A stretch of 12,777 bases of DNA, taken from positions 1-12,777 of the forward strand of contig JAHBAN010000001.1 in NCBI GenBank assembly GCA_018500075.1, written 5' to 3'. The position numbers were made by a program, and so were the translations under genes. The stretch is from Flavobacteriia bacterium (lineage in GTDB: Bacteria > Bacteroidota > Bacteroidia > Flavobacteriales > Flavobacteriaceae). Of the stretch, positions 1 through 6,166 are shown one piece after another; positions within the stretch are counted from its first letter, which is position 1, and each line of letters starts with the position of its first letter. The notes under the pieces are model-generated. The model saw only the letters and a program-made list of their open reading frames with translations, was not told where the DNA came from and did no database searches.

Positions 1-14
1 GCGGGCAAACCCGC
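1..14 (-). terminator. Hairpin at window edge, possible riboswitch expression platform
   Basis: GCGGG (1-5) and CCCGC (10-14) form a perfect five-pair stem with a four-base loop, just downstream of the FMN riboswitch in its reading direction. On the minus strand the flanking AGCGAC (15-20) could extend the stem if its complement lies beyond the window. Whether a U-tract follows cannot be seen, so this may be an intrinsic terminator controlled by the riboswitch or simply GC-rich coding sequence. Confidence 0.3.
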
Positions 15-23
15 GTCGCTCAT
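1..23 (-). CDS. Possible 5' end of the FMN-riboswitch-controlled gene (partial)
   Basis: An ATG at 21-23 on the minus strand starts directly after the 3' strand of riboswitch helix P1. A GGGAG ribosome-binding sequence (32-36) lies eight bases upstream of it. Seven codons are visible (MSDAGLP) before the window ends, too few to identify a product. RFN elements usually precede riboflavin biosynthesis genes (ribB, ribH, ribE) or riboflavin transporters. The ATG may instead be incidental, because the same bases form part of a hairpin that could belong to an expression-platform terminator. The real start would then lie further left. Confidence 0.25.
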
Positions 24-221
24 GCTGCTCTCTCCCATCCGGACTATGACCGTCGGCTCTGGAATTGCACCAGATCTGCTGACACTTTTTGTGGCTCCAC
101 AAACCGAAAACCGGTTCCCACTTTTCGGTTTGTGGACACTCAAAGCCGCTCGCGGGCTGACCTTTGGCGTGTGCCGCTGGCTTACCGCCGGTGGGGAATT
201 TCACCCCGCCCTGAGAACAGC
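24..221 (-). promoter_or_regulatory. FMN riboswitch (RFN element)
   Basis: Read on the minus strand, this region carries the conserved blocks of the RFN element. The 5' block AGGGCGGGGTGAAATTCCCC is followed by ACCGGCGGTAAGCC (183-212). The middle block AGCCCGCGAGCG lies near 147-158. The 3' block runs from GTCAGCAGATCTGGTG through GCCGACGGTCATAGTCCGG to GGATGGGAGAGAG (28-83). The closing helix P1 pairs 213-221 with 24-32: nine base pairs, one of them G-U. The variable arm is a long perfect stem, 97-110 with 122-135. Elements of this kind bind flavin mononucleotide and switch off riboflavin synthesis or transport genes. The controlled gene must lie to the left, outside the window, and cannot be named here. 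In Gram-negative bacteria control is often translational, which fits the layout next to an ATG at 21-23. Confidence 0.96.
97..135. repeat. Perfect palindromic arm inside the riboswitch
   Basis: A 14-bp perfect inverted repeat (97-110 with 122-135) surrounds an 11-base loop. Its core, 104-128, begins CCGAAAACCGGTTCCC and ends ACTTTTCGG. From memory this core resembles a small palindromic intergenic element that is very common in Rhizobiales genomes. Here it forms the variable, non-conserved arm of the FMN riboswitch, so it would fold as a peripheral stem without disturbing the ligand-binding core. Confidence 0.65.
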
Positions 222-302
222 GCGAAACTGGCACAAATTCTGGCCCGATGGAAGCGGTTTTGCGCTTTGGCTGCGCCACAGCGCGGCGGGAAGAGAGAGG
301 GG

Positions 303-356
303 GCGAGAGGGGCTTTGCCCCCCTCGCGCTCCCCCAGGATATTTCTGGAAAGAGGA
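303..356 (+). repeat. Dispersed hairpin-plus-tail repeat, copy A
   Basis: An 11-bp imperfect stem (303-313 with 317-327, one mismatch) is followed by the tail CCCCCAGGATATTT (331-344), one variable base, and TGGAAAGAGGA (346-356). The 26-base tail matches the copy at 9704-9729 with a single mismatch. The element lies 12 bases past the stop codon of the minus-strand asparaginase gene. Neither side has a U-tract, so it is not a classical intrinsic terminator, although a 3'-end role is possible. The GC hairpin sequence differs between copies while its structure is kept. Confidence 0.8.
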
Positions 357-368
357 AGCCAGCGCGGG

Positions 369-1367
369 TCAGGCGAAGGCTGCGCCGGCGCGGATCTGGC
401 CTGTGTGCTGGCCTGCGAAATTGAGAATCGGGGCGTTGAGGCGTTTGAGGGTGGCCGGGTGATTGGGATCGAGCACACCGAGGCGCACGAGGAGGGCCGC
501 GATGGCGCATTCGGCGCCGCGTGTGGAGCCGTCAACGATTTTGAGGGCGATGCCGATTTTCTGTTCGGGGAGGATCGCGATGAAGAAGGCTTCGGCGCCT
601 GTTTTGAGCGCGACGCGGCCCTGCATGGCGCGCATCAGCTCGGTGCAGGCGCGGCCCTCGCCGGCGACCAGCTCGGGGTAGCTGCGCATCGCGTCGCGCA
701 GGCGGGCGGCGGCTTTCTGGCGGGTGTTGCCGCCTTCTGAGGCGGATGCGAAAAACGCCATGGCGCGGGCAATGCCGTGCAGGCTGGCGGCGAAATTGGG
801 CGCAGAGCAGCCGTCAATGCCATAGCCCGGGCTTGTCTCTCCGGTCAGCTCTTCAAAGGCGGCGAGGCAGGCTTTTTGCACCGCGTGGGACGGGTCGACG
901 TAGCGCGGGTCTTTGCTGGCGAGGTGCTGGCTGAGGGTGAGGAAGCCGGCGTGTTTGCCGGAGCAGTTGTTGTGGTAGCGGCAGGGGGAGCTGTCGGTTT
1001 TGTGCATCCTGATCAGGTCGGCGTCATCGCGCGGGGCCTGGGGGCCGCAGTTAAGATCGGCGTCGCAGAGGCCGAGATCCTTGAGCCAGCTTTGCACGCG
1101 GTCTGTGTGCATCGGAGCGCCCTGATGGGAGGCGCAGGCCAGCGCGAGCTGTTCGCCTGTCAGGCCAAAGGCATCGGCGGCGCCGCTTTCAACAAGGGGC
1201 ATGGCCTGAAGCATTTTGGAGGAGGAGCGCGGCAGCACGATTGCGCCTGGATCGCCCCAGCTTTCTATGATTTCGCCATCTGCGCCGCAGACGACGGCAT
1301 GGCCCATGTGAAGGCTTTCCAAGAAAGGTCCGCGCCAGATTTCGGCCATAGATACAGGTGCGCTCAT
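369..1367 (-). CDS. Class 3 (Rhizobium etli type) L-asparaginase
   Basis: A 332-residue cytoplasmic protein of the asparaginase II family (PF06089), unrelated to the E. coli enzymes. It should hydrolyse L-asparagine to aspartate and ammonia. Family motifs are present: RSSSK with Ser48 and Lys51, CASH with Ser80, HNNCSGKH with Cys135 and Lys138, DGC with Asp185 and Cys187, and ALKTG with Lys255. In the R. etli ReAV structure, as I recall it, the matching serines and lysines are catalytic and the two cysteines with a lysine bind zinc, so the active site looks intact. The start at 1367 is chosen over 1403 because GGGAG lies about eight bases upstream and the resulting residue numbers fit ReAV closely. 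The gene stands alone, divergent from the IalB-like gene, with a repeat element just past its stop. Confidence 0.93.
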   Translation of the reverse strand: MSAPVSMAEIWRGPFLESLHMGHAVVCGADGEIIESWGDPGAIVLPRSSSKMLQAMPLVESGAADAFGLTGEQLALACASHQGAPMHTDRVQSWLKDLGLCDADLNCGPQAPRDDADLIRMHKTDSSPCRYHNNCSGKHAGFLTLSQHLASKDPRYVDPSHAVQKACLAAFEELTGETSPGYGIDGCSAPNFAASLHGIARAMAFFASASEGGNTRQKAAARLRDAMRSYPELVAGEGRACTELMRAMQGRVALKTGAEAFFIAILPEQKIGIALKIVDGSTRGAECAIAALLVRLGVLDPNHPATLKRLNAPILNFAGQHTGQIRAGAAFA

Positions 1368-1534
1368 GTCAGTCTCCCAAAAACCTGTGCAAGTTTTCGC
1401 CAATTGCTCTTTCGTAGGTGGCAGTTTTCAGGCTAATGTTGCAATGTCGAGTTGAAAATGGCCTGAGTGAAATAATTGGCAAAAGCCACGGGTCAAACGG
1501 AATTGAGGCAACGGACAGCTGGAGGCTGGACATT

Positions 1535-2065
1535 ATGGTATTACGATTTGCGCAAACGATGGCTTGTGCCGCAATTTTTCTTGCCGGGACACCCAGCGCT
1601 TATGCTCAGGATACAAGCACCAACCAAGTCGCGACCAAGACCGCTTGGGCTGTGTTTGAAGATGCGAACCCGAAGGAATGTTGGGCGGTGAGCTCGCCCA
1701 AAGAAACGGTGAACTCCAAGGATGGCCGTGTTGTGGCGGTGCGGCGTGGCGATATTTTGTTGATGACGTTTTTCCGCCCCGATGCGAATGTGAAGGGGCA
1801 GCTGGCCTTCACGGGGGGCTATCCGTTTGCGGCGGGGTCGACTGTAAACCTCACGATTGACGGATCGAGCTTTGAATTGTTCACCAATGGCGAGTGGGCC
1901 TGGGCGGCTTCTGTTGCGGATGATGCGAAGATTGTCACGGCGCTCAAGCGCGGGACGAGCGCTGTTTTGTCGGCCCGTTCGGGGCGCGGCACGCTGACCA
2001 AGGACACCTTCTCGCTGTCAGGCTACACCGCTGCTGTGGAAGACGCCGAGGCGCGCTGCAAGTAA
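1535..2065 (+). CDS. IalB-like secreted protein (invasion-associated locus B family)
   Basis: A 176-residue protein with a Sec signal peptide: a short basic start, the hydrophobic stretch around MACAAIFLAG, and a likely signal-peptidase site after SAYA (residue 24). The mature part resembles the IalB family (PF06776), with a single beta-rich domain. The visible signs are a WAVF...ECWAVSSP opening, a VRRGD strand, an FELFTNGEWAW segment and a final cysteine. Cys49 and Cys175 are the only cysteines of the mature chain and could form a disulfide. The name comes from a Bartonella invasion locus, but the family is common in free-living Rhodobacterales, where its role is unknown. The start at 1535 is preferred over 1418 because GGAGG (1521-1525) is well placed and the signal peptide then sits at the true N-terminus. 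Transcription ends at a terminator 30 bases past the stop. Confidence 0.75.
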   Translation: MVLRFAQTMACAAIFLAGTPSAYAQDTSTNQVATKTAWAVFEDANPKECWAVSSPKETVNSKDGRVVAVRRGDILLMTFFRPDANVKGQLAFTGGYPFAAGSTVNLTIDGSSFELFTNGEWAWAASVADDAKIVTALKRGTSAVLSARSGRGTLTKDTFSLSGYTAAVEDAEARCK

Positions 2066-2094
2066 GGGTGCGAGCGGTGAGAGATTTGCATGAG

Positions 2095-2118
2095 GCGCGG
2101 GTCTGGCTCGCGCTTTTT
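2095..2118 (+). terminator. Intrinsic terminator of the IalB-like gene
   Basis: A seven-pair stem (GCGCGGG at 2095-2101 with CTCGCGC at 2107-2113, one G-U) has a five-base loop and is followed at once by five T residues (2114-2118). It begins 30 bases after the stop at 2065. The run of T exists only on the plus strand, so it should not terminate the converging gene, whose stop is at 2120. Confidence 0.85.
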
Positions 2119-2119
2119 G

Positions 2120-2635
2120 CTATTTTGAGCCTTCGCTTTGAGCCGCGGTCAGGGCCGTGCGAGAGGTGATGTGAAGCACCGTCTTATGTTTTTTTGCCTC
2201 TTGGGCCAATGTGGCAAAGCGGGGGCGCATCGAACGGTTCATCCACCACATCATTTTATAGAGGCGAAACGTCACAGGCCACATCTTGCAGCCCTCAGGG
2301 GCATCATCGCGCCCGAAGAAAAGCGAGGCCAGCTGGCGCTTGGTGGCCCACCAGAGATGCTGTGCGAAAGGCAGATCGACAAAGACAAGCGTATCGGCGC
2401 GGGTGAGACGGGCTTCAAGGCTGGGCCAGGGGCCGATCCCGTCAATCACCCAAGCGTCCGAGGCGATGAGCGCGGCGTGCGCTTTGGCAAACCCCTCCTC
2501 GGGCGCGGGACGCCAGTTTGGACGCCAGAGAAGGTGATCGAGCGCGTGGTAGGGAAGGCCCTGTTGTTTGGCGATATGTCTCCCCAGTCGGGACTTGCCG
2601 CCGCCTGCGTTGCCTATGATCATCACAGGCTTCAC
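2120..2635 (-). CDS. Small P-loop NTPase, adenylate-kinase/FlaR-like
   Basis: A 171-residue protein with an N-terminal Walker A motif GNAGGGKS (residues 8-15) directly after the first beta strand. Further on come a WVIDG segment around residue 62 and a DTLVFVDLP strand near residues 81-89. This layout fits the small nucleotide-kinase-like proteins annotated as FlaR or DNA topology modulation protein. Phosphotransfer to a small molecule is likely, but the substrate is unknown. The start is GTG at 2635, which overlaps the TGA stop of the glycerate kinase gene (GTGA), so translation is probably coupled. An ATG at 2623 would keep the whole P-loop and is the alternative start. No strong ribosome-binding site precedes either. 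I see nothing that ties its function to glycerate. Confidence 0.8.
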   Translation of the reverse strand: MKPVMIIGNAGGGKSRLGRHIAKQQGLPYHALDHLLWRPNWRPAPEEGFAKAHAALIASDAWVIDGIGPWPSLEARLTRADTLVFVDLPFAQHLWWATKRQLASLFFGRDDAPEGCKMWPVTFRLYKMMWWMNRSMRPRFATLAQEAKKHKTVLHITSRTALTAAQSEGSK

Positions 2636-3876
2636 GTGGGCCAGCCGATCAGGATCGCGCGGAAGTCGTTGACGTTGGTGCCTGTGGGGCCGGTTTCAAA
2701 GAGGGCACCCGTGGCGGCGAAGGCTGTGTAGGCGTCGTTTTGGGCGAGGGCGTCTTGCGGCTTGATGCCAGCGGCGCGGATCGCGGCGGCGGTCTGGCCC
2801 GTGGCGAAGGCGCCGGCGTTGTCTTCGGAGCCGTCTATTCCGTCGGTGTCGGCGGCGAGAGCGTTGATGCCTTTGGCACCGTCAATCCTGAGAGCGAAGG
2901 CGAGGAGATATTCTGTGTTGCGCCCGCCGCGGCCTTTGGCTTTCAGGGTGACGGTTGTTTCGCCGCCCGATAGGATCAGGCGGGGGGCTTGGGCGGTGAG
3001 CGCCAGTTTTGCGTGTGCTGTGCCAAGGTGGCTCGCCTCGCCTTGCAGATCATCGCCAAGAAGCTCGACGGGCCAGCCTTTTGCTTTGGCAGTTTCTGCG
3101 GCGGCGGCGAGAGATTGCGCGGCGGAGGCGATCACGCGGACCTCGTTTCGGGCGAAGGCCGGGTCTGAGGGCGCGGGCGGCGCGGGGGCTGTGGCGAGGT
3201 AGCGGGCGAGCTTGGGCGGCAGGGCAATCTTGTGGCGGGCGACGGCGGCGAGGGCCTCTTTGCGACCAGAGGCGCAGGGCACGGTGGGGCCGGAGGCGAC
3301 TTGGGCGGGGTCATCTCCGGGCACATCGGACACGATCAGGGAGACCACGCGGGCGGGTGTATTGGCGATGAGCCGGCCCCCTTTGACGCGGCTGAACATT
3401 TTGCGGATCGCGTTCATTGCGCCGATGGGCGCGCCCGAGGCGAGCAGTGTTTGGTTGAGCGCCTGTTCGTCGGCCAGGCGCAGCCCTTCGGCGGGGGCCG
3501 CAAGCAAGGACGAGCCGCCGCCGCAGATCAGGGCGATGACGAGGTCGTCTTCTGTTAGGTCGCTGAGCGCATCAAACAGCGCGTCTGTCGCTGCGAGGCC
3601 GGCCGCGTCGGGGACGGGGTGGGAGGCCTGAAGCACCTTGATATGCTGGGTGTCTGCGCCAAAGCCATAGCGGGTGACGACTGTGCCGCTCAACGGGCCA
3701 TCCCAGAGCTGTTCCAGCGCGGCGGCCATTTGCGCTGCGCCTTTGCCAGCGCCGATCACCACGGTGCGCCCCTTGGGCGGCGCGGGCAGATGTGGCGCGA
3801 GGGCTTGAAGCGGATCGGCCGCAGCGATGGCGGCCTTGAAAAGAGAGGTGAGAAGGGTTTGTGCGGCTGTGTCCAT
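2632..3876 (-). CDS. Glycerate 2-kinase (MOFRL family)
   Basis: A 414-residue protein that should phosphorylate D-glycerate to 2-phosphoglycerate using ATP. It resembles TtuD/GckA proteins, which older annotation calls hydroxypyruvate reductase. The N-terminal domain shows GAGKGA (residues 43-48, Lys45), CGGGSSLL (118-125), and SDVPGDDP followed by VASGPT (183-198). The C-terminal MOFRL domain shows LSGGETTVT (302-310) and GRGGRNTE (315-322), followed by DTDGIDG. Length is normal for the family. No Shine-Dalgarno sequence precedes the ATG; instead a promoter-like pair sits so close that the transcript may begin at the ATG itself. The stop overlaps the start of the P-loop gene. The gene could serve glycerate, tartrate, serine or glyoxylate metabolism; no neighbour decides which. 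Confidence 0.93.
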   Translation of the reverse strand: MDTAAQTLLTSLFKAAIAAADPLQALAPHLPAPPKGRTVVIGAGKGAAQMAAALEQLWDGPLSGTVVTRYGFGADTQHIKVLQASHPVPDAAGLAATDALFDALSDLTEDDLVIALICGGGSSLLAAPAEGLRLADEQALNQTLLASGAPIGAMNAIRKMFSRVKGGRLIANTPARVVSLIVSDVPGDDPAQVASGPTVPCASGRKEALAAVARHKIALPPKLARYLATAPAPPAPSDPAFARNEVRVIASAAQSLAAAAETAKAKGWPVELLGDDLQGEASHLGTAHAKLALTAQAPRLILSGGETTVTLKAKGRGGRNTEYLLAFALRIDGAKGINALAADTDGIDGSEDNAGAFATGQTAAAIRAAGIKPQDALAQNDAYTAFAATGALFETGPTGTNVNDFRAILIGWPT

Positions 3877-3910
3877 GGGCGCAGATTAGCGCCGCGCGCG
3901 GCAGGATCAA
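3877..3910 (-). promoter_or_regulatory. Candidate promoter giving a leaderless glycerate kinase mRNA
   Basis: On the minus strand, TTGATC (3905-3910) and TAATCT (3883-3888) are separated by 16 bases, close to a housekeeping -35/-10 arrangement. Six bases lie between the -10 box and the ATG at 3876, which puts transcription start at or next to the A of the start codon. The absence of any ribosome-binding sequence upstream of that ATG agrees with a leaderless message. The reading is by eye only. Confidence 0.45.
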
Positions 3911-3922
3911 CGAGATAAGATG

Positions 3923-3959
3923 TCAGGGGCCGCTGGCGGTTTTGCCATGCGGCCCCTGA
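3923..3959 (-). terminator. Strong hairpin at the end of the tau operon
   Basis: An 11-bp perfect GC-rich stem (3923-3933 with 3949-3959) continues, past a one-base bulge, into a four-pair inner stem (3934-3937 with 3944-3947) with a six-base loop. It starts four bases after the tauC stop in the reading direction. What follows is CATCTTATCTC, T-rich at best and without a true U-tract. It probably terminates tauABC or protects its 3' end, and it separates the operon from the glycerate kinase promoter. Confidence 0.7.
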
Positions 3960-3963
3960 GGGA

Positions 3964-5232
3964 TCAGGAGCGGCCTTTCCACGGCACCAGCGTTTTTTCG
4001 GCGATGCGCATGAGAATATCGATTCCGTAGCCGATGATTCCGATCAGGATGATGCCCATGATCACGATATCGGTGAGCTGGAAGCGGGAGGCGACCATGA
4101 TCATCATGCCTGCCCCTTTTTCGGCGGCGACCAGTTCGGCCGCAACGACTGTGCCCCAACAGACGCCCATGGCAACCCGTGCCCCTGTGAAAATCTCGGG
4201 CAGGCTGTTGGGCACGATCACATGGCGCATGAGCTGGAAGCGCGAGGCCCCGAGCGAGTAGGCGGCATGAACCTTTGTGATGTTGACACCCGACACGCCG
4301 GCGCGCGCGGCGATGGCCATGATCCAGAGGGCGGCGAGGAACAGCAGGATAATTTTGCCGACCTCTCCGATGCCGGCCCAGATGATCACCAGCGGAATGA
4401 GGGCAAGCGGCGGCACGGGGCGCATGAACTCCACGATCGGATCAAACCAGCCGCGGAACCAGTTGGACAGGCCCATGGCATAGCCCAGCGGGATGCCCAC
4501 AAGCGCGCCGAGCAGGAAGCCGAGGACAACGCGGAAGAGCGAGTAGCCGAGGTGCTCCCAGAGGGTGAAGCCCTGATAGCCTTCGGTCGAGATTTCGACA
4601 AAGCGGGACACAACCTTTTCGGGCGGGGGGAGCCAGATCGGCTCCATTTGCATTCCGCCCGAAGGGGTGATCTGGATTGCGCCTTTGTCGGTGAGCGAGA
4701 CGCTACCGGAGGCAAAGGAGACGCTCTGGCCCTGTGTGATGGGCTGACCATTGATCGCGATGATCTTGGCACCGTCGCGGCGCTTGGCATCGTCGTTCTT
4801 GTCAAACAACACAGTCTTGGTGCGCCCTGCCGAGACGATTTCGGCATCGTTTTTGGCAAAGCCTGTGCCTGCGTCAATCTCGGGTGAGGCGGGGTCTTCA
4901 CCGAATTTGTGCACGCGCAGCGCGATCGTGGCGTCGTCTGTGCTGCCATCGGGGGCCTGAAGCGTGTAGGTGATTTCGGTATCGCCGATAAAGGGGGCGG
5001 GGGCGTGGATGGGTGCCCATTTGGAGCCGGTGAACGCGCCCCAGAGCAGGAAGATTGTCACCACGGAAATGACACTGGCCCAGCGGTCGGGGCGCACGGC
5101 GCTTTCGTCGCCGAAGGTCACTGTTTTGAGCGAGGTAAAATCGGCGCGGGTTTGCATCAGGCGCTTGACGCCGAAGCGCACGAGAAAGAAGCCTGCGATG
5201 AAGATCGAGGTATAGATCAGGAGAATAATCAT
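3964..5232 (-). CDS. tauC: Taurine ABC transporter permease TauC, with periplasmic insert
   Basis: A 422-residue inner-membrane permease, the membrane channel of the taurine importer. Residues 200-422 form a normal TauC/SsuC core: the WLPPP entry, DPIVEFMRPVPPLALIPL, the cytoplasmic EAA loop AAYSLGASRFQLMRHVIVP (323-341) that docks on the ATPase, and a terminal LVPWKG. The N-terminus is unusual. There is an extra membrane segment at residues 1-22, a basic loop, a second segment at about 52-67 matching the normal first helix, and then about 125 soluble residues (about 72-198) before the PPP motif, where E. coli TauC (about 275 residues) has almost none. Charge distribution places this insert in the periplasm. 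The start overlaps the tauB stop (ATGA). Specificity for taurine rather than another sulfonate is inferred from the adjacent tpa. Confidence 0.92.
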   Translation of the reverse strand: MIILLIYTSIFIAGFFLVRFGVKRLMQTRADFTSLKTVTFGDESAVRPDRWASVISVVTIFLLWGAFTGSKWAPIHAPAPFIGDTEITYTLQAPDGSTDDATIALRVHKFGEDPASPEIDAGTGFAKNDAEIVSAGRTKTVLFDKNDDAKRRDGAKIIAINGQPITQGQSVSFASGSVSLTDKGAIQITPSGGMQMEPIWLPPPEKVVSRFVEISTEGYQGFTLWEHLGYSLFRVVLGFLLGALVGIPLGYAMGLSNWFRGWFDPIVEFMRPVPPLALIPLVIIWAGIGEVGKIILLFLAALWIMAIAARAGVSGVNITKVHAAYSLGASRFQLMRHVIVPNSLPEIFTGARVAMGVCWGTVVAAELVAAEKGAGMMIMVASRFQLTDIVIMGIILIGIIGYGIDILMRIAEKTLVPWKGRS

Positions 5233-6038
5233 GCGCTGGCCTCCGCGGCGTTGCCCATGATCTCTTCTTCCATATCCCAGATCATGCTCAGGATTTCTTC
5301 GCGTTTTTCAGCGAATTCGGGGTGTTTTTTGACTTCGCGCAGGTCGTGACCGACGCCCATATCGGCAAAGGGCAGGCGGTATTCGCGGTGAATACGCCCC
5401 GGACGCGGAGCCAGAACAAGCAGCCGCTCGCCCAGAAGTAGGGCCTCTTCGACCGAGTGGGTGATCAGGATGATCGTTTTGCCGGTCTCTTTCCAGAGTT
5501 TGAGGACGAGGCCCTGCATTTTCTCGCGGGTCAGGGCGTCAAGCGCGCCCAAGGGCTCGTCCATCAGGATAACATCGGGGTCATTGGCGAGGCAGCGGGC
5601 CAGAGCCACGCGCTGTTGCATCCCGCCGGACAGCTCGAAGACCGATTTGTCTTTGAAGTCGCGCAGGCCGACGATATCGAGCAGATGATCGACGTTATCG
5701 CGCCATTCTGCTTCGCGTTGGCCTTTCATGCGCGGGCCGAAGCTGACATTTTCGCGCACCGACATCCACTCAAACAGCGCGCCTTGCTGAAAGACCATGC
5801 CGCGCTCGGCATCGGGGCCTGTGATGTGATGGTTGTTCAGGGTCATGCTGCCTTCTGTGGGCGCAAGAAAGCCTGCGACGATGTTGAGAAGCGTGGTTTT
5901 GCCACAGCCCGACGGGCCAAGCACGCTCATCAGCTCGCCTGATTTGATCTCGAGTGAGATATCTTTGAGCGCTTGAACGTGGCTGCCGTTTGGCAGGTCA
6001 AAGCGCATTGAAATTTTGTCAATGGAGAGAGTGGACAT
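5229..6038 (-). CDS. tauB: Taurine ABC transporter ATP-binding protein TauB
   Basis: A 269-residue ABC ATPase that powers taurine import together with TauA and TauC. All nucleotide-binding motifs are present and in order: Walker A GPSGCGKTT (41-49), Q-loop glutamine in MVFQQ (about 84), signature LSGGMQQR (136-143), Walker B VILMDEP (156-162) with its catalytic glutamate, and the switch histidine in ITHSVEEA (194). About 40 residues beyond the core end in an acidic stretch MEEEIMG, typical of the nitrate/sulfonate/taurine subfamily. The start at 6038 has an AGGCGAG sequence just upstream. A 128-base gap with hairpins separates it from tauA, whereas it overlaps tauC by four bases. Confidence 0.94.
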   Translation of the reverse strand: MSTLSIDKISMRFDLPNGSHVQALKDISLEIKSGELMSVLGPSGCGKTTLLNIVAGFLAPTEGSMTLNNHHITGPDAERGMVFQQGALFEWMSVRENVSFGPRMKGQREAEWRDNVDHLLDIVGLRDFKDKSVFELSGGMQQRVALARCLANDPDVILMDEPLGALDALTREKMQGLVLKLWKETGKTIILITHSVEEALLLGERLLVLAPRPGRIHREYRLPFADMGVGHDLREVKKHPEFAEKREEILSMIWDMEEEIMGNAAEASA

Positions 6039-6049
6039 ACTCGCCTTTC

Positions 6050-6158
6050 GGGGCCTGAAGCCCCTGTTGTGTCGTCTTGGGTCAAGCCGCGCCGTTCAGG
6101 GGCGGGCAGGGGCAAAGCGAGAGGTGGCCCGCCACGGCAGAGCGCAGCAGCGGGCCTC
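6050..6158 (-). other. tauA-tauB intercistronic hairpins
   Basis: The 128-base gap holds two inverted repeats. Just past the tauA stop, 6121-6132 pairs with 6150-6158 as a GC-rich stem with small bulges. Close to tauB, GGGGC (6050-6054) and GCCCC (6060-6064) form a small perfect hairpin just before the tauB ribosome-binding sequence. Neither has a U-tract. Such structures often stabilise the message of an abundant binding protein, or partly attenuate the downstream ABC genes; that role is inferred. Confidence 0.55.
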
Positions 6159-6166
6159 TGTTTGCT

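Noticed and set aside
254..270. 17-base match to 9042-9058 (GCGGTTTTGCGCTTTGG)
   Set aside because: One copy lies inside the GNAT coding region and neither flank matches, so it is probably coincidence.
777..1436. Plus-strand frames opposite the asparaginase gene (also 132-740)
   Set aside because: Low-complexity Gly/Ala/Arg translations antisense to a gene with all its active-site motifs.
1418..1534. Longer start for the IalB-like protein
   Set aside because: It would bury the signal peptide 39 residues in and has no ribosome-binding site, while 1535 has GGAGG at good spacing.
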